Assembly (NCBI GenBank): GCA_002367375.1
Contig: DFBR01000048.1
Coordinates: 1-16,872, forward strand
DNA: 16,872 nt
Reading direction: 5' to 3'
Origin: Erythrobacter sp. UBA3075
Lineage (GTDB): Bacteria; Pseudomonadota; Alphaproteobacteria; Sphingomonadales; Sphingomonadaceae
The position numbers and the translations under genes were made by a program. Positions 15,779-16,872 of this stretch are shown piece by piece (the stretch's first letter is position 1; every line of letters starts with the position of its first letter). A model generated the notes under the pieces. It saw only the letters and a list, made by a program, of their open reading frames with translations. It was not told where the DNA came from and did no database searches.

Positions 15779-15821
15779 ATTATCTGGCTTTCATAGAGGA
15801 GATGTCAGGCCGTGGAGACAA

Positions 15822-16679
15822 TTAGTCGCGGCCGTAGAATTCGCGCACGGTTTCGTCGGCGACTGTTTGCAGGAACAAGGCATCTTCATCGCTGACTGCG
15901 CCGAAATAGTCGTAGTCAATCCCAATCGGTGATGTCTGGTAGATGCTCGCAAAGACAGTCGCGGCTGCCAGATAGGTCCCAAGGATGTCCGGATGCGAGC
16001 CATCGAACGCCTTGTGCAGGACGATGTCCGGGCGGCGCCGATAGGCTTCCTCAAACGCCAGCCCGACGGGAATGACCAGAGCATCGACCGAGTTTCCCGT
16101 GGCGATGTAGAGAGAGGCGATCTCGTCGATCATGCCGGGGCGATATTGTCTATGCGGAGGGACATAGGCGGGCGTCATGTAAAGCACCGGCTGCCCGCCC
16201 GCAGCCCTTATGCGCTGGGCGTAACTTGCTGCAGTTTGCGCGAAATTCGCACGGCCTTCTGGCGATAATGGCGAGGAACTGCGACCTTGCATGATGATTG
16301 TCTCGAAAGGAGCAGACACCCGTAAGTTTGCCGGATCGAGCAGGTGATCGATCGGGTGATCGGAAAGCATCGCTCCACCAATTGTGGCCGATTTGTAGGT
16401 CAGGTCCCTTCGCTCGAACAGGTCTGCGGCCACGACCATACGCTGGACATGATTGTGCAGGCTGTCATTGTAGTAGAAATAGCTATTGCCGACGAACAGA
16501 ATCCGGCTCGGGCTCTCTCCTGAAAGCTGGCGAACCTCCGGAACTAGACTTGAAACTGCGACTTCGGTCGGAGCAATTCTCGCGGCATCGCCAGTTGCAG
16601 ATGCGCATGATGAAACCAGAATGCCTACGACAAGCAGGCTTGCCAATCGGGCGGTTCTTACGGAAATCCAGAGACGCAT
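15822..16679 (-). CDS. SGNH/GDSL-type hydrolase lipoprotein
   Basis: A 285-aa lipoprotein. The signal peptide ends in lipobox LVSSC with Cys25. The fold signature is that of an SGNH hydrolase: ILFVGNSYFYYND with nucleophile Ser66 (block I), a Gly pair in TIGGAML near 100, IIMQGRSSS near 128-136, and DGSHPDILGTYLAA with Asp226 and His229 (block V). Such enzymes remove acetyl or longer acyl groups from sugars, lipids or peptides. I chose the ATG at 16679 because it gives a normal lipoprotein signal; a GTG at 16715 would add 12 residues. It lies 69 bases after the end of the third TBDT and before the symporter, in the same direction. Together with the deacylase and peptidase, this makes three different lipoprotein hydrolases in one locus. 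Substrate unknown. Confidence 0.82.
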   Translation of the reverse strand: MRLWISVRTARLASLLVVGILVSSCASATGDAARIAPTEVAVSSLVPEVRQLSGESPSRILFVGNSYFYYNDSLHNHVQRMVVAADLFERRDLTYKSATIGGAMLSDHPIDHLLDPANLRVSAPFETIIMQGRSSSPLSPEGRANFAQTAASYAQRIRAAGGQPVLYMTPAYVPPHRQYRPGMIDEIASLYIATGNSVDALVIPVGLAFEEAYRRRPDIVLHKAFDGSHPDILGTYLAAATVFASIYQTSPIGIDYDYFGAVSDEDALFLQTVADETVREFYGRD

Positions 16680-16748
16680 GATCTCAATGGCATGCCACAG
16701 CGAGTGCGCTTTCACCAGCGCCTCGCTGCAGATGCTCTGCCAACTACG

Positions 16749-16872
16749 TCAGAAGTTCAAGCCGACTTCAACGCCCACCAGGCGGCGTGCTCCGGGTGAG
16801 ATGAATGACCCGCCAAACTCGATCGCAGGGATTACCTCGTTCAAATACCGCTCGTTGAACAGATTGTTGGCA
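16749..16872 (-). CDS. TonB-dependent receptor, C-terminal 40 residues only
   Basis: The last 40 codons of a gene that begins beyond the window. The frame reads NNLFNERYLNEV ... ARRLVGVEVGLNF and stops at TGA (16751-16749). The NLFNERY segment and the terminal beta strand with final Phe are the standard end of a TBDT barrel. It is the third receptor in the window and probably the first visible gene of the SGNH-DASS-DadA transcript. Nothing can be said about its substrate. Confidence 0.85.
   Translation of the reverse strand, partial: ANNLFNERYLNEVIPAIEFGGSFISPGARRLVGVEVGLNF

Overview
The window looks like accessory chromosome of an alphaproteobacterium of the Sphingomonadales, most like the marine Erythrobacter/Altererythrobacter group. 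The reasons are the moderately high GC, three TonB-dependent outer-membrane receptors (TBDTs) in under 17 kb, typical ALA-Q signal-peptide ends, and several Sphingomonadales-style lipoprotein enzymes. The taxonomic call is inference from gene style, not from a marker gene.

Left part (1-5260). The 3' end of a tRNA-Ser(GGA) gene is followed by a decayed, 3'-truncated IS6-family transposase that stops 3 bp short of a TBDT gene. On the minus strand lies a two-gene unit: a 525-aa lipoprotein of beta-helix-like character, then the TBDT. Upstream of the lipoprotein are three GTCAY-like half-sites spaced exactly 11 bp apart, with a -10-like hexamer 10 bp further on. This is the layout of a PhoB-activated promoter, so the pair may be a phosphate-starvation outer-membrane system.

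Middle spacer (5262-5947). No conserved gene is seen. It holds a well-formed plus-strand promoter (TTGAAA-17-TATTAT), a possible 29-codon ORF, and a 187-bp internally deleted IS5-family element with matching ends (MITE-like).

Right part (5948-16872). A LysR-type regulator is followed on the plus strand by a 1040-aa TBDT, an M14 zinc carboxypeptidase lipoprotein with a CCP-type N-terminal beta domain, and an N-acyl-D-amino-acid deacylase lipoprotein. Converging on this, on the minus strand, are (in order of transcription) the end of a third TBDT, an SGNH-hydrolase lipoprotein, a DASS/SLC13 carboxylate symporter and a DadA-like FAD D-amino-acid dehydrogenase. The two units end 7 bp apart.

Read together, the right part is a scavenging locus for D-amino-acid-containing molecules. 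Receptors bring in the substrate, surface or periplasmic lipoprotein hydrolases trim and deacylate it, the symporter moves an acidic product across the inner membrane, and DadA oxidises the free D-amino acid to a 2-oxo acid. The exact substrate (peptidoglycan-type peptides, N-acyl-D-amino acids, or a D-Glu/D-Asp conjugate) is not fixed by the sequence. The deacylase carries Asp where the family's zinc-binding Cys is expected, which suggests a distinct subfamily.
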